Below, piece by piece: positions 46,001 to 57,600 of a DNA stretch of 64,000 nucleotides. A program made the translations under genes and the position numbers. The notes below the pieces were generated by a model. It saw only the letters and a program-made list of their open reading frames with translations, did not search any database and was not told the origin of the DNA. How positions within the stretch are numbered: the first letter of the stretch is position 1; each line of letters begins with the position of its first letter. Source of the stretch: Watersipora subatra (lineage: Eukaryota; Bryozoa; Gymnolaemata; Cheilostomatida; Watersiporidae). The stretch is taken from positions 59,941,196 through 60,005,195 of the forward strand of contig NC_088708.1 in the NCBI RefSeq assembly GCF_963576615.1, read 5' to 3'.

Positions 46001-49000
46001 GAGTGCCATGGCGTTCCAATAGAGGTGTTACGGTATATGCTGCTAAACAATAGCTTGCGAATGAGAATGTTATGAGTGAATAAGAATAAGAGACAGGAGA
46101 ATACAGATTTCAATCAGCACACAAACTGACCTGGTGGTAATATTGACTTACCGATGCTTTGCGTGTGATTCAACTGGCCTGAGTGCTGCAGTAAACGACG
46201 TTTCTTTGCACTCTGAGGAGGTAGCGAACTGGTCAAAGATTTTCCACTTGGCTTATTATTTGGGTCTAAAGAACGTTTAAACAGTGTTGACAATAAGCCA
46301 TTGACAGTTTCCTGGTCACTCAAATTAGATGAGACTGGCAATTCCGTGTCCTTCAAAGCTGGATGCATGAGAACTGGACTGGTTGATGAAGGATTTGTCT
46401 GTTCAATCAGTTCAGAGTTACTCTCTGCCTCAACGAGCACTGTAGCGGATGCTGACTGCGAGGAGTTGGTGTTTGAGCTAATGGAAGTGTTGCTTTTGCT
46501 CTTACTGCGAGATTTGCTGCTTGTTGGCTTTCGTTGACGTTTCTCAAGCTTAGATTTATTTAGTACCAGTGGAGGCACTTTGTCAACAGGAAGATGCATC
46601 GTCACACTCTATATAAATTACAAAAGACATTCTTTGAGGAAGCCTAAAGCAATGAGAAAATCCTTAACAGAAGCGCTAACAGGAAAAGGCTTTAAACATA
46701 GGTGCTTTACTTTATTGAGCTAGCATCATAAGGGAAGCTAGCGTAAAGTATGATGCACAGACTTATACATATAATAACTGTAAAAATATACAAGGCAACT
46801 CGCACCTACTTTGTGTACAATCTGATAACGCGTAACAAACAAATGAACACACCTCATACAGTTATCAGGAAATAATTCGTGCCCTAGAATTAAAAACAGA
46901 AATGAACCACAATTGGTGACCTCCCGCCATCATTCCATCATTCCATGAGAGATGATGACTTAAACAGGATAATTGAATAGACCACCTCAAATTTCATCTT
47001 AAATACATGGGATTTGCTTTCAACAATATTTATCCAACCAATTTAGCAACTGAGCATGTCTGACTAGTTTTCTATTTATGAATGAGCCAAACCAATTCAC
47101 AAATTGAACAAGTTGGTCAGCAACAATATATTTTCATCCCTAAACTAATTACGTTAATTCTGTAAAAGGATGTTTTATCATTTAATGTTGTAGGAGTTGA
47201 ATGAAAAAATAAGTCGTCATGGGTGGAAGACGGATTTGCGTCTGGACAGAGGATTACACACAATACCTTTGTAAGATGAGGAATGGTACGAGAGGCATCC
47301 ATGGCATTTGTTAAGAGATTGTGACGGTGACTCTCAGATGAGACACGCTCACTGTCAGTAGCGCTGCCGTGAAAGGAAGACAACTGCTCAGTAGAAGCAT
47401 TTACAGGCCGTGTAGGAGATTTTAATGTCAGGGAAATGATGCGATCGCCTAAAAAGATATCACATCAATGAAAATTCTACATCAGTAAGGTACAACTGAC
47501 ACAAATACAACTATGATAGACCTACCACTTAGTTTAATAACATTAATTCTTATTGAACCGACTAGACCAGTACAGATAATAAATTAAGTACAGTAACCGT
47601 AAATAATAAGATAATGCAAATAATCTTATGACAACGCAAATCTTATGTCTACAAATAAGATAATGCATGTACTGCATTCTCTCATTTGTAGACATACTTC
47701 ATGAACGATCATTTGGAGGAATTTAATAGTCAAATAAAATCTAGCTAAATAAGTATGGAATTTATTAAAGCAGTGCGATTTGTTTCAGCAGTCTAATTGA
47801 AAATTTATGCATAAGTCCGCAAACCAACTTTACTATGCACAAAAAACTCAAACCTGCACTAACACTACTATTTTGGTAAAAAAAGACCATTGGCAAGATT
47901 ATAATACATACTACCTCTGCGTAACAGCTATAGTTACATATAAACAACACTTCCTTCTTCAGAAAACTTCTTATGTGGAAGTTTTCTGAAAATGTATTAC
48001 GCTGCAAAAAAAAAAATTTTTTAAATAAAAACTAGCAGATAAATGTTTGGCATTAATTGGAAAGACTATACTTGTGGTATTTGTATTATTTGTATAATTA
48101 ATGTCAAGAAACATGTATGATAAACAAAACTCACAAACAAATTGTTAGGGCACCCGAAGGTCAGAGAATTGAACAAAAACAATGGCGTTGCACAAAAACA
48201 ATGGTGTTGCCCTCTTATTATACCAAACACTCTTTGTTATGCTTTCTATTATGTAACTCTAAATAAACCTGTGTTAAATCTGTTCAAAAATCACATATTG
48301 TAACAAGCTAATTATATGAACGTAATCATATGTCTATTGAAACAAAAGATAGAAAAACTAACGAGTCATTTGCGCAAAAACATTTACACACATCATTAAA
48401 TAATGACGCAATAAATTTTCTGCTCATGTGTGAATAAAAGCGTTTGCTTTTCTCAACACTTGGACGCCTAATCTTGTACATAGAAGCAGGTCTTCTGATT
48501 CTAGAGAATATCAACAACTTGCAATCAACTGTGAAAGGATTTGGAATAGTACACTTCCTTTTGATCTGAATATCATTTTGAAGTTTTAACCCTTTCACTG
48601 CCCTACACGAGTTTATGCGAACTCGATGATCGACTGCGGTATACACATTTTTGCAATATTTACAATGGCTGTGTAGTAACTGAATATTATTAATTCGTGA
48701 CAGCATAACCAACGATCTTTAGTATTTTTAAGGCGTTGGTACCGTGATATCAGCATTAATACTTTGATGTCAAATCTTGTATATACAAGCAGGTCCCCTG
48801 ATCCTAGACTGAATAACAACTTTCTATCGACTGTGAAAGTGCATAGACTAGCACACTTTCTTTTGATCGGAATATCATTTTGGAAGCTCCAAGCTTGTAG
48901 AACTCCAAAAAAAACAGAAATCAAATAGAATAAATAGCTTTTTGTTCATATTCTTTCAAAGAAATGTTGTTTTAGAGGTAACTGAAGAAACATAATGATT

Positions 49001-52000
49001 GCAGTACATCGACTCTGGTGGAGTGTGTATATTTGTTATGAATAGAAAACAAATAGTTTTAGAGTAAAACTCTTGTCGTTGAGGGGAAGAAACTTTCTAG
49101 TTTTGATCTTTCATCACCAATAATTTTAATGTGTGTCATTAGAAACTAATGTTTTGTTGGCGGCGAGTTTTCATTTCTTGGTCAACCAGAAGTGCCCTCG
49201 GCGCTTAGGTGATATTTTAGGAAATAATAATGCCACTGCCATAATGACTAGAAACTGTGGAATCATACTGATAACATACATGTATATACAAAGCGACCTA
49301 AATACAGAACGACAAACAAATTTGTAATCTGAAGTAAACTAGAAGTAGAGAAAAAAAAGCAAGGCGAAACTATGCATCTAGGTTTACTCTGACGTAAAAT
49401 CAGGTGGGAAAACAACTCCCCAAATTAAGTCGGGCCCAGATTTTCTTTATAACAGTTAAAAACTTACCAATGACAAGTTTTATAACCCTAATAAACAGTT
49501 AAAACATTTGTCCCATGGGTAAGATTTGTGGAAGGTAACCCGGCTGTACTAGGTCGCCTGATATAGACACGGGCCTGACAAAAATTTATCTCAAACTATT
49601 TGAATGAGACGCTTATGCTGCATCATTGATCAATTTCATTGCCGCTTACAGGAAACAAGTGTAAATGAGGCTTGCAAATACAGTGAGAAATTGTCACTTC
49701 AATCAGAATGACAAATCCATTGATGATAAACTGAACAAACAGACAAATAAGAGCGTAACAATAAAGGCAGATCAAATTTTACTTCATGCAGTAATGAGCT
49801 GCATGAAATGAGAAATATTTGCAAACTATAAAAACTACTTTGAATTTACGAATAATCACTCGATGTAAGATAAAACAGCGACATGTTAAACTAATAAAAA
49901 ATTATTAGCGTGCTGTAGATAAGAGTAAGGCATATAGAATGAGATTCATGTGCTATACCTTCCATCTGAAGAGACATGATACCGAGGTTGCGGAGGGCAG
50001 CTCCATTGTTCTGCTGGGCTAGAACTTTTAGTCTCTCCGCTGCCTCTTTAGGAATGTTTACTGTCACTTTCACGCTATTCCATGGCTCAACCTTCTTGAT
50101 CACCAAGTTTTGTTTGTCTGCGTACAAGTAAGCGCTTTTAATATTGTTAGTAAGAAAAGCAGGTGAACCAATATCATAAAATTAATAATCTGGTATGTTC
50201 CAATGAGAACCAATTTTCTGCTACGTGCAAATAGTAAGTGGAGCGCCGATTGGAAAAGAGAACAAATAATAGCATAATTATTGTAGTTTGATGAAATAAA
50301 AAGCTACCTTTACAGAATGCCTAATATAAAACCAAATCGATATCACATATCTAAACAAAAATATCTGTGAGCAAAATAATGCATGACTTCAGTGCTCATT
50401 AAAGTAAAGCAGCTGCCCTAACAACATATATAATCCATTCCGAAATTGTTTACGTTAGAGGGATTTCACAGTATCAAAGTGTAAAATACATGTAAATAGC
50501 CTAATCCAGTCCAAGATCTTCCCAAACTCACCCCTATGGCCCTTGAAAAAAAGGAAAAAACTAGATATAACTTTTTAATTTAATGACTGTACAGTAACTG
50601 TAGTGCTATTGGTTTGTATCGACAAGTCGACTCTGCTTTCTAATCACTTTCACTTGGTTTAATGTCCAAGATTACTGCCTATATGCGCGTCAAAATCAAG
50701 TAAAAAAATTATATCTTTACTACAATAAGAGCTGTGCCTGTCTGAAGTCAGGGTTAGAGGTTATGATAAAAGATTCCCTTAAATGAGACATTAACTCGTG
50801 ACATTCAGCTTGGCAGACCAACACTAACTCCTGTAACGATTGATTGCCTTTAGGTATTTCTGAATAATTGTGCAGCTACCGTAAAAGCTTCTTTCGAACA
50901 CCATGACGCTCTATTTTGTAACCATTCCTCCAGTGACGGTCAAATAGAGGTGACATTCAAATAGAGGTGGCGTTCAAACAGGCTGGCGTTGTATTTTTCA
51001 AATGGCTCATAGAATTTTGAGAAAATAAGTTTAACCCTTTTACGAGTGAAGCGAATTTACTCTATATTTTGCACTCTCCTTTGGGCGAAGCGACATTAAC
51101 CCTTTTGGATGCAATAAATCTGATACCTTGCCTCCAATTTGTCAAAGATCTCGAAATAATTATATATTAAAAAGCTGACAAATGTCTCTACTAGTTGATA
51201 TCTATTGCTTGCAATTGACTTGCGAAGATATTATAGCCTGTGCCCTTTTTTACAATTCGTTAGAGCGTTCAATTTTTTTATTTCATTCTAAATTTAAAGG
51301 CGTATTTCTATTTTATAACTATATTTAACAACTAGCTGTACTACCCGGCGTTGCCCGGCTAATAAAAAAGTCTTTGGTCACAAAATTGATTTGTATTTAA
51401 CATTACCACTATTTGCCATTCTAATTTTCAAACTACATATCATGAGAAAGGTGTTTTGTGTAATTGAAATAAATTAAGAGAGAAAATAAAAACAACTGTA
51501 AAGGTTTTCAAACTTTGTTAAACAACTTTTAAACTTCATATCATGAGACAAATGTTTCGTGTAGGTCAAATAAATTGAAAAGAATAAAAACGATTATTAA
51601 AAGGTTTAGATGTAAATGTGAAATAATTGGCAAGTAATAGCTAAATTAAGTCGGTTTTGCTATGATTAAAATAAAAGATCATTTGGTAATGATACAATTA
51701 ATACTAACTGAGAAAACAAAATAAAAATCCTAAATATGTAGTATTAATAATAACAATTATTGCACGTTTGGGTGTATAAAAGAGATTACTGTTCCACCAG
51801 AAACTATCCATAAAAATTTTGAAACCGACGATAGGGAGACAGATAATAGTCCACGTGAGAAGAATTGGTCTTGACCCCAGATATAGTAATCGAACCTTAC
51901 GAAAAATATTTCTTAAGAGGGACATCATAACGCTTGGCCGCATCGACAAAATAATCAGCGTGCGCTATAGGCAGAATGACAGATCTACATACACACACAC

Positions 52001-52006
52001 TTTGAG

Positions 52007-52046
<40 letters not shown>

Positions 52047-54840
52047 TGTATATATATATATACAGTCAAACATGGATAACTCGAACTTCAAGGGACCGAG
52101 CAAAAGTGTTCGAATTATCAGAGCATTCAAGTTATCAGAGCACTGTCGCAAGTCCATATATTTACTTATTTATTAGTAGATACATGTACATATACAAACT
52201 ATAATATAAATCAAAAGCACAAATGGCTTGTTTCAAATTAAATGCTTCTAATGTTAAGTTTAAAACGTTTTCATGAAAAAGTATAGAGATTTTTCTATCA
52301 CTTGAGATTGGTTTGTTGTTTGAGGTGATGTTATTGCCAGGACGTTTTTTAGATTGACATTGGCAAAACTTGATCGTTGTTGAAATGCTCAAAAGAAAAG
52401 ACATTTTTTTCTTTTGGGGTTTTACCCACGATCAATTTTGCCGTTTTTTCTTGAAGTTTATGCAGATTACCTTACTTTACCTGGGAATTCGTTAAGAGCA
52501 ACACTCCGAGGCAGTTCAATTAGAAGTTTTACGAGGTTTTACGGTACATTCTATATCACCCACGCTTTTTTAATAGATACTTATTGAATGTACACACGTA
52601 TTCTGTGTTTAGGTCAAACGATGAATAGTTTTTTGTAGCTCAGACAACGTATACGTTTAATTACAACATTTTTTAAGACGTTCTAAACATTCAACATTCC
52701 GACGTTGATTCAACACGGAATCAACGTCGGAAAACTATTCATCACGGGCTAGCCGAGTCACGCACTCAAGGATTTTCGCCACGCACATACAAAACAACAT
52801 GCGATTTTTGTTTTGTATGTGCGTGGCGAAAATTCTTGCGCGCGTGACCCGGCTAGCCCGTGCTATTCATCGTATCGCAGTATAAATCAAATTTCACCAA
52901 ACTTTTAGAAAAGTTGACAAAAATATTTTGCCGATGGTGGTAATAACGACTCTTATGAATTACGAAAAGATGAAGTTTACCTCTATGGCTTTGAATAAAG
53001 TGATTTTCTAAAGCGAAAACAACCGTTTCGGTAGCTGTTGGGCAAAAAAACAGTTCGAATTAACAGTGTTGAGTTCGAGTTATCTATAGCAATTTATCAT
53101 TACGTGGGAACGGACCAAAGGAAATGTTCGAATTAACCATGTGTTCGAGCTATCCGTGGACGAGTTATACATGTTTGACTGTATATAGATGTTGCATAAA
53201 AGCTCATTGCACTCATGTTTGCTACAGCTTGTAGCCAAAACTGGCTTTCTGTGGGCAATATAAGAGTTATGAGTGTCAAGCCATTGAACGTTGTATTAAG
53301 ATAACCGCAAGGATACTGTCAAATAATATGCCATAAGTCTGCAAATTTTTAAGCTATATATATAATAATAATCTATCAAATGCTACAAATATATATTCAA
53401 GAACAAGTGACATAAACTAACCACACTCGTAATACACCCAGAAAAAAATTAAAATTTTTGAAACACAATATTTGCATCGTTTGCTAGGCCAGTTGTATTC
53501 TGATTGCTGCTTTCGGTGGAACGAACATCATCTGACTGTTTAATATCTTTCACGATCTCTTCTGACCTCAACTCTTCTTCTGCTCTGCTGAACTAGTCGC
53601 TAATTTTGTGAGCAAAACAAAACTTTTACGTATTGCATTTAGCACAAATAATGAGCGCATGGGCGCTAAGCACAACTTTCAGCCTAAACCTAGACGTTCA
53701 TATACCATCGTAAATGTAAACCATTTTTCACATAAGCCGAAGTATCCAGACCGCATTTAACAAAGAACTACTATTAGCTTTATAGAGTTACCAATTATTT
53801 CTATGGGGTTGCTTTTAAGGTTTCAAGGAAACAACGAAACTTGGGAGTTAAAAAACAGATTTCGATACAAACAAAAACAACAGGGAATTGTTATCGATAT
53901 AACCGAGTCATTATTACTACGATTTTGGGGACACTTTTCTATTGATTGCTTGCTATTATGGGTTCATAAAGATCAAAGAATGTTAAAGTAATGGTCAAAT
54001 GGAGGTGGCATTCAAATAAAGGCGGCGTTCAATTAAAGGTTTCACGGTACTTATTCTAGGTAGTTCATTGGCATATTTAATAATTTCTCACATCACATAA
54101 GACTGCCAAGTTAGTAATATATATATATATAGTAAATATACCCTATAGGTCATTGTCTCTCTCAAAGTGTAGCAGGAGAGAAAGCGATAGTTTCAAGGCT
54201 AACTATGGGACTATCATTATTCAAATCGCATTTGAGAACTTGCACTGACTTGATGCTTATATGGAATTCTTTACGTAATATGAAGCAAACACTTCACATT
54301 AATTCTTTACATAAGTGGAATTTACGCAAAAGAAGATTTACGTTATATGAGCGTCTACTGTATTACATTCTTGATGCGACAGTTGCTTTGAGAGAAATCC
54401 TCGTAGTTGGCCAAAACGAGACATTCTTACTGGACAATAATGATTAGGCTACACCTACCTTACCACATGTGTAAACTGTGCATTGGAAACAAAGCAGGTG
54501 AACGCAATGCACACAACACTGCATCACTGGCACTCGTCGAAAGTTAAGATAAAGAACTTATAAATGAATGTGACTGCTGCTCATTTGTCAAAACAGTCTG
54601 AATATCAATCACTTGACAACAACACTATCTGACTTGGTATCTAAACGATATTTTATATGCCAAGTTTTAATTTTGAACAAGGCAACAAACCTGCTTTGAG
54701 CAATGTTTGCAATCTGCGGTTTAGGACCTCCAGCTCATTTGGGAAATTTGGGTCGTAGAAGTTTCCACGACAAGTAAAGACAGCTTCAATGAAGTCTGGC
54801 CGACCTGCATCAGGCCGAGGAGTCATCTTCAGTAATTCAT
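33835..54840 (-). CDS. NCOA6: Nuclear receptor coactivator 6-like protein
   Basis: Eight exons read downward: 54840-54691 (first in-frame ATG 54826), 50117-49959, 47448-47267, 46608-46152, 42534-42169, 38727-38101, 36542-35109 and 34058-33835. All have GT-AG borders and every phase joins, giving about 1194 residues (human about 2060). NCOA6 is a nuclear coactivator of receptors and part of the MLL3/MLL4 H3K4 methyltransferase (ASCOM) assembly. Identity rests on the N-terminal domain, exons 1-2: EAVFTCRGNFYDPNFPNEL, VEPWNSVKVTVNIPKEAAER, and LRNLGIMSLQMEG, which closely follow the vertebrate protein. The rest is a long Ser/Thr/Pro-rich disordered chain. It ends in a basic Arg/Lys/Ser tail, like vertebrate NCOA6. 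The large glutamine-rich region of vertebrates is absent, and exons 2 and 3 join directly. Upstream 5' exons are possible (see 56082). Confidence 0.85.
34059..35108. other. NCOA6-like intron 7, no features
   Basis: No repeat or exon was recognised. Confidence 0.4.
35109..36542 (-). CDS. NCOA6: NCOA6-like exon 7: 478-codon disordered region
   Basis: Very rich in Ser, Thr, Val and Pro, with no folded domain. It ends with a basic RKSGRVRTLKSPDPDYVTPK segment before the donor at 35108. It is uninterrupted by stops and clearly selected as coding in this AT-rich setting. Confidence 0.85.
36543..38100. other. NCOA6-like intron 6 with a small tandem repeat
   Basis: At 37098-37210 about four copies of a 30-bp unit (ACCAAAGAATGAAATGGAGC plus AGATCACATG) are arranged head to tail. 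The minus-strand frame through it is a repeat artefact. Nothing else was seen. Confidence 0.75.
38101..38727 (-). CDS. NCOA6: NCOA6-like exon 6: 209 codons, Ser/Thr-rich
   Basis: TTGCAG acceptor, GTAAGT donor, phase 1 to phase 1. It has no domain. Low-complexity Ser/Thr/Asp composition is like its neighbours in the same gene. Confidence 0.8.
38728..40170. other. NCOA6-like intron 5, left part, no features
   Basis: AT-rich, with no exon or repeat recognised before the R2 copy. Confidence 0.4.
40180..40795 (+). mobile_element. R2 element copy in NCOA6-like intron
   Basis: Starts near 40190 with ACTACCCGGGTAATAAAAAA and GTCTTTG, and runs parallel to 51331-51960. Shared blocks include CTTTCAAACTTCATATCATG and, near the end, a CGAACCTT motif. 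It shows no intact ORF. Confidence 0.7.
40796..42168. other. NCOA6-like intron 5, right part, no features
   Basis: AT-rich with no recognised exon or repeat. Confidence 0.35.
42169..42534 (-). CDS. NCOA6: NCOA6-like exon 5: 122 codons
   Basis: TTTGTAG acceptor, GTAGGC donor, phase 1 to phase 1. It carries two VLPMDLSDP / AMDLSGPGNP-type motifs. M-D-L-S resembles a short linear motif of the CtBP-binding type (PxDLS); here it is MDLS, so binding is only a guess. Confidence 0.78.
42535..44696. other. NCOA6-like intron 4, left part, no features
   Basis: AT-rich, with a short AT microsatellite near 42868. No exons. Confidence 0.4.
44697..46033 (-). mobile_element. R1 element, copy 4 (inverted)
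   Basis: At 1337 bp it is flanked by TA, with ends CCCTAAAACCTCTAATTGAA and, at the other side, GAGGTGTTACGG. The orientation is opposite to the other four copies. The frame at 45624-45902 minus lies in the shared body and is not a gene. Confidence 0.87.
46152..46608 (-). CDS. NCOA6: NCOA6-like exon 4: basic stretches around an LXXLF motif
   Basis: Contains LVLNKSKLEKRQRKPTSSKS (basic), a Ser/Asn-rich linker, TVNGLLSTLFKRSLD, and AKKRRLLQ. The LLSTLF helix lies next to basic clusters, as the receptor-binding LVNLL box of vertebrate NCOA6 does. Here the last Leu is Phe. Confidence 0.75.
47267..47448 (-). CDS. NCOA6: NCOA6-like exon 3: 61 codons
   Basis: TTTTTAG acceptor and AAG|GTATTG donor, phase 1 to phase 0. 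It joins the conserved domain directly to the basic exon at 46608, where vertebrates have a long Gln/Pro-rich stretch. Confidence 0.75.
47449..49958. other. NCOA6-like intron 2 with R5 repeat copies
   Basis: Two R5 segments occur at about 48470-48570 and 48740-48870. They match the repeat in METTL18 intron 4. A short palindrome ACGAGTTTATGCGAACTCGA is at 48607. No exons. Confidence 0.6.
49959..50117 (-). CDS. NCOA6: NCOA6-like exon 2: most conserved block
   Basis: Encodes DKQNLVIKKVEPWNSVKVTV, then NIPKEAAERLKVLAQQNN and LRNLGIMSLQMEG. This is the best-preserved part and the main basis for the gene name. Confidence 0.92.
51331..52062 (+). mobile_element. R2 element ending in an AT microsatellite
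   Basis: Starts ACTAGCTGTACTACCCGGCG and contains TTGCCCGGCTAATAAAAAAG. The right end reads CACACACTTTGAGAAATATA and then pure AT to 52062. A motif-rich head and an AT tail suit a retroposon-like or Helitron-like family; the class is undetermined. The frame at 51704-51949 minus is unrecognised. Confidence 0.7.
52697..52732. repeat. Near-perfect 15-bp hairpin
   Basis: TTCCGACGTTGATTC (52697-52711) pairs exactly with 52718-52732 across a 6-base loop. It lies just before the hAT-like MITE inside the pogo-like element. Confidence 0.85.
52743..52862. mobile_element. 120-bp hAT-like foldback MITE with perfect 8-bp target duplication
   Basis: CTATTCAT occurs at 52735-52742 and again at 52863-52870. 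Between them the sequence is an inverted repeat with arms of about 55 bp (CACGGGCTAGCC outward, ACGCACATACAAAACAA inward) and a central gap of about 10 bp. Confidence 0.88.
54691..54840 (-). CDS. NCOA6: NCOA6-like exon 1: N-terminal domain start, with an LXXLL
   Basis: A CATCTTCAG acceptor precedes the exon, so at least one 5' exon exists upstream. The first in-frame ATG is 54826. It contains FTCRGNFYDPNFPNELEVLN and then RLQTLLKA, an LXXLL-type helix. It ends GCAG|GTTTGT in phase 1. Confidence 0.8.
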
Positions 54841-57600
54841 CTGAAGATGTTAGATTACGAATATAAGCTAAAGTCAAGACTAGTAACCTTCAACAATTGA
54901 TGCAAAATAAACACATGCACAAAAGCATCTGGTAGCTACAATCAAACTGAGCAGGCATTGATCCTGTTTGACTTGCTTTAAGCATAACAGCGAAAAGATA
55001 AACATGGTGATATTAATATGGAAAGTGAACAAAGCATTAAAACAAAGAACTTAGTTATACTACGAAAGAAATACTACTAGCAGTGACATAAATTATCCGC
55101 CTAAAAATCTGTAACAATCGACCAATATGATTGGATGATCACACCTCTCCAGCAAAACTCACAAACCACTATTGTAGACAACAAAGCATTCTAAAATGTA
55201 ACATACCAGAGCATGAAACACAACCTGGTTCAAGCCTTACTAATGCGGTAATACCATTGCACCGTATCTTCTGCGGTGGATAATACCATCACTTCAAAAT
55301 GCTTCCAACGAGCGAGAATTTTAAGGATAATAAAAATTGGAGATTAGTAGTTTCAATCGTGGAAATACTTCAAAACTGTTCATAATAGACGTGCATAGGC
55401 CTACCCTTCGCCAAAATAAAAAATAATTCATCAGCATTAACCCAGTTATACCAAATATATGAAAGTAACATGACCGAAATGGAACTCTGAAACACTATAT
55501 TTACACAAACAATAGCCAAAATGAGTGGTTTGACCAAATGGATTTTTTGTTAATGTTTTAAGTGCTAGCAAATAGCTACTTTTGCACTACTTGCCAATGC
55601 CTGTAGTTTGCATGAGTGCAATACCGACATTTTATTTTTGTTGCAAGAATCCCAAGCAACAATAGTTCTCTGTTGTCACTGAACAATCGCAATTTAAGAT
55701 ATTGCCATTCAAAATTGCGTTATTCATCTTTAAGAATTGTTTATTGGAGAGTAGCACATTCATTGTGGCACAGGAGGTTCCGCACCTATCATGTAATCAC
55801 ACTGTTAATAGCTTTATGAAGTGCCACAACACAAAATTTTCATGTTGAAGCTTTACTACACGCCTTCAGACTCATCTTCCATCTTATGATAAAAACTAGC
55901 TGATTCTCATTGGCCTAAAGCGATATAACAATCACTTCGATAAAATGAAGTCTCGGCTCCTTGATTCAGTTTAATTTTTATTTTAAAGATAAAAGGTGAG
56001 ATAGGGCCAAAAGATCCAAGCCTTTTCTAAATTAGAAAAATTCTCATTTGGCAAAATTTGCGATCATTTTGGCATACCTTAGACGATGATATAGAATAAT
56101 CAATGAGTTTGGTTAGTTCAGGAGGTAAATTAGATGAAGAAAACTGAAATGAAAATGAGTGTATGCTTATGAATGCATGTAATAATGGAAACCATAGTGA
56201 TTGATCAGTAAAAAATAATAAGTATTCATTTTTGTGATAGCAGTTAGTACAAAAAAGGTTCATATTGTGCTAATAGAGATTACTGACTTTTACATGTCCA
56301 TCGTTGTCAAAAATGTATTTGCTGTAACTTTGGAGTGAATTTTTTCAATTATTTAACTATAATTATGATTGGTGTAAGCAACGAAATATGCAACTATATT
56401 CATGATACTTTTGGTTTTAGAATTAATGGTCTATTATAATCAGTATACAATATTGTAATGAATTTGCATATTGCACAGTAAATTCAGTTCTAAACTTATC
56501 ATAAGTTATATCATCACCACCTTATGCTTTTGCATTCTACTTTGAAAAACAAAAATCGAATAAATATTGTCAGTTCAAATATTGCTCAATAGCATAATTT
56601 TACATTGTTCATATTTAAAAAATTGACAAAATATAGTCATATTTAATAACTATATTTTGTGCTTGCAATTTAATAACAGCCGCAAGCCTTAGAGATAATG
56701 ACAAACTAGTGAATAGAATAAAAGATAACTGTGTTAAACAAAACCTGAACAAAAATAGTGGAAATTAATTATACAAATAAAACCAAAATATTGGGAAACT
56801 TTACAGAGCTGGTTTTCGCTTTTGGCAAATACAATGTATCATCAAATAGGGAGATCAAGTTTATAAATGATCGATGTTAATAAACCAATTGATGGAATAT
56901 TTACTTTTTGGTAGTGTGCTTCTGTCATGGATAAATCATGTATAAGCATATTCATGTTTTTAATAATGACATAATTGAAGGATATGATCAGATTTTTGAA
57001 ATTCTGGTAATCGGAAACGGTCCATGACCGGCCTCCAAACAGGTTCTGTATAACATGGCATGCAAAATCAATTACTAAAAAAAACTATTTACCACACAAA
57101 CATATTTTTTGCTAAATTATTTGAACCACACAAGTAAGTTAAAACGCTATGCATAGATAAAGTGAGTGAAGTTTATCCACGAAACATGACAAGCAAGCGA
57201 GTGTATTAGAAACGGGGGTTTCTACAATGTAGCTTCTCCATAAAACATTGATAGCGTAATAGGATTAATAATTTACTTGTATTGTGTCCCTCCAAGAAGT
57301 ACTATGCCAGCGAAGTAAAAACAATATTTTTTGAAAGTAGTTACCAAATATAGTACTTCAGCAAATGGAGACAGTCGTGCAAAATCCGTTAAAATGATCG
57401 CTAAGCGATCCTACAGGTGTCTTTAAGTAATTGGTGCCCAATTATTTTCCGTATATCACCAGTAGCTAAATGGCTAAATCACGATAAGCTCAAATATGTA
57501 TCTTTGAATTCTAAAAATACTGCCAATAACGTTATGCTATTGCCGTTTAGCGGCACGAAGAAAAAGAAACAAATGTTCAGCTACCTGCGAACTGAAATGA
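54841..57600. other. Upstream of NCOA6-like coding region, mostly featureless
   Basis: Apart from the possible exon at 56082-56148, it is AT-rich with no recognised gene or repeat. The plus-strand open frame at 57417-57644 has no splice context. Confidence 0.35.
56082..56148 (-). CDS. Possible 5' exon upstream of the NCOA6-like gene
   Basis: A TTTTCATTTCAG acceptor and AAG|GTATGC donor enclose an open segment, FSSSNLPPELTKLIDYSISS then SK. Its phase does not fit the acceptor at 54841 as coding, so it would be untranslated there or belong to another transcript. Confidence 0.3.

Larger units (their letters stand above)
52063..53181. mobile_element. Pogo/Tigger-like MITE
   Basis: At 1119 bp, in a TA of the AT microsatellite. 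The inverted ends are CAGTCAAACATGGATAACTC and, read inward from the right, CAGTCAAACATGTATAACTC. Subterminal sequence (GGGACCGAGCAAAAGTGTTC) matches the element at 28976-30424. No transposase is left. Confidence 0.88.
50879..54047 (+). mobile_element. R1 element, copy 5, split by nested insertions
   Basis: The left part is 50879 to about 51330 and the right part about 53189-54047. Both ends are next to TA (left CCGTAAAAGCTTC, right AAAGGTTTCACGG). Comparison with copy 3 near 21830 shows the break in an ATTTAACAA/TGTTGC context. The interruption holds R2, then a pogo-like MITE, then a hAT-like MITE. Confidence 0.85.
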
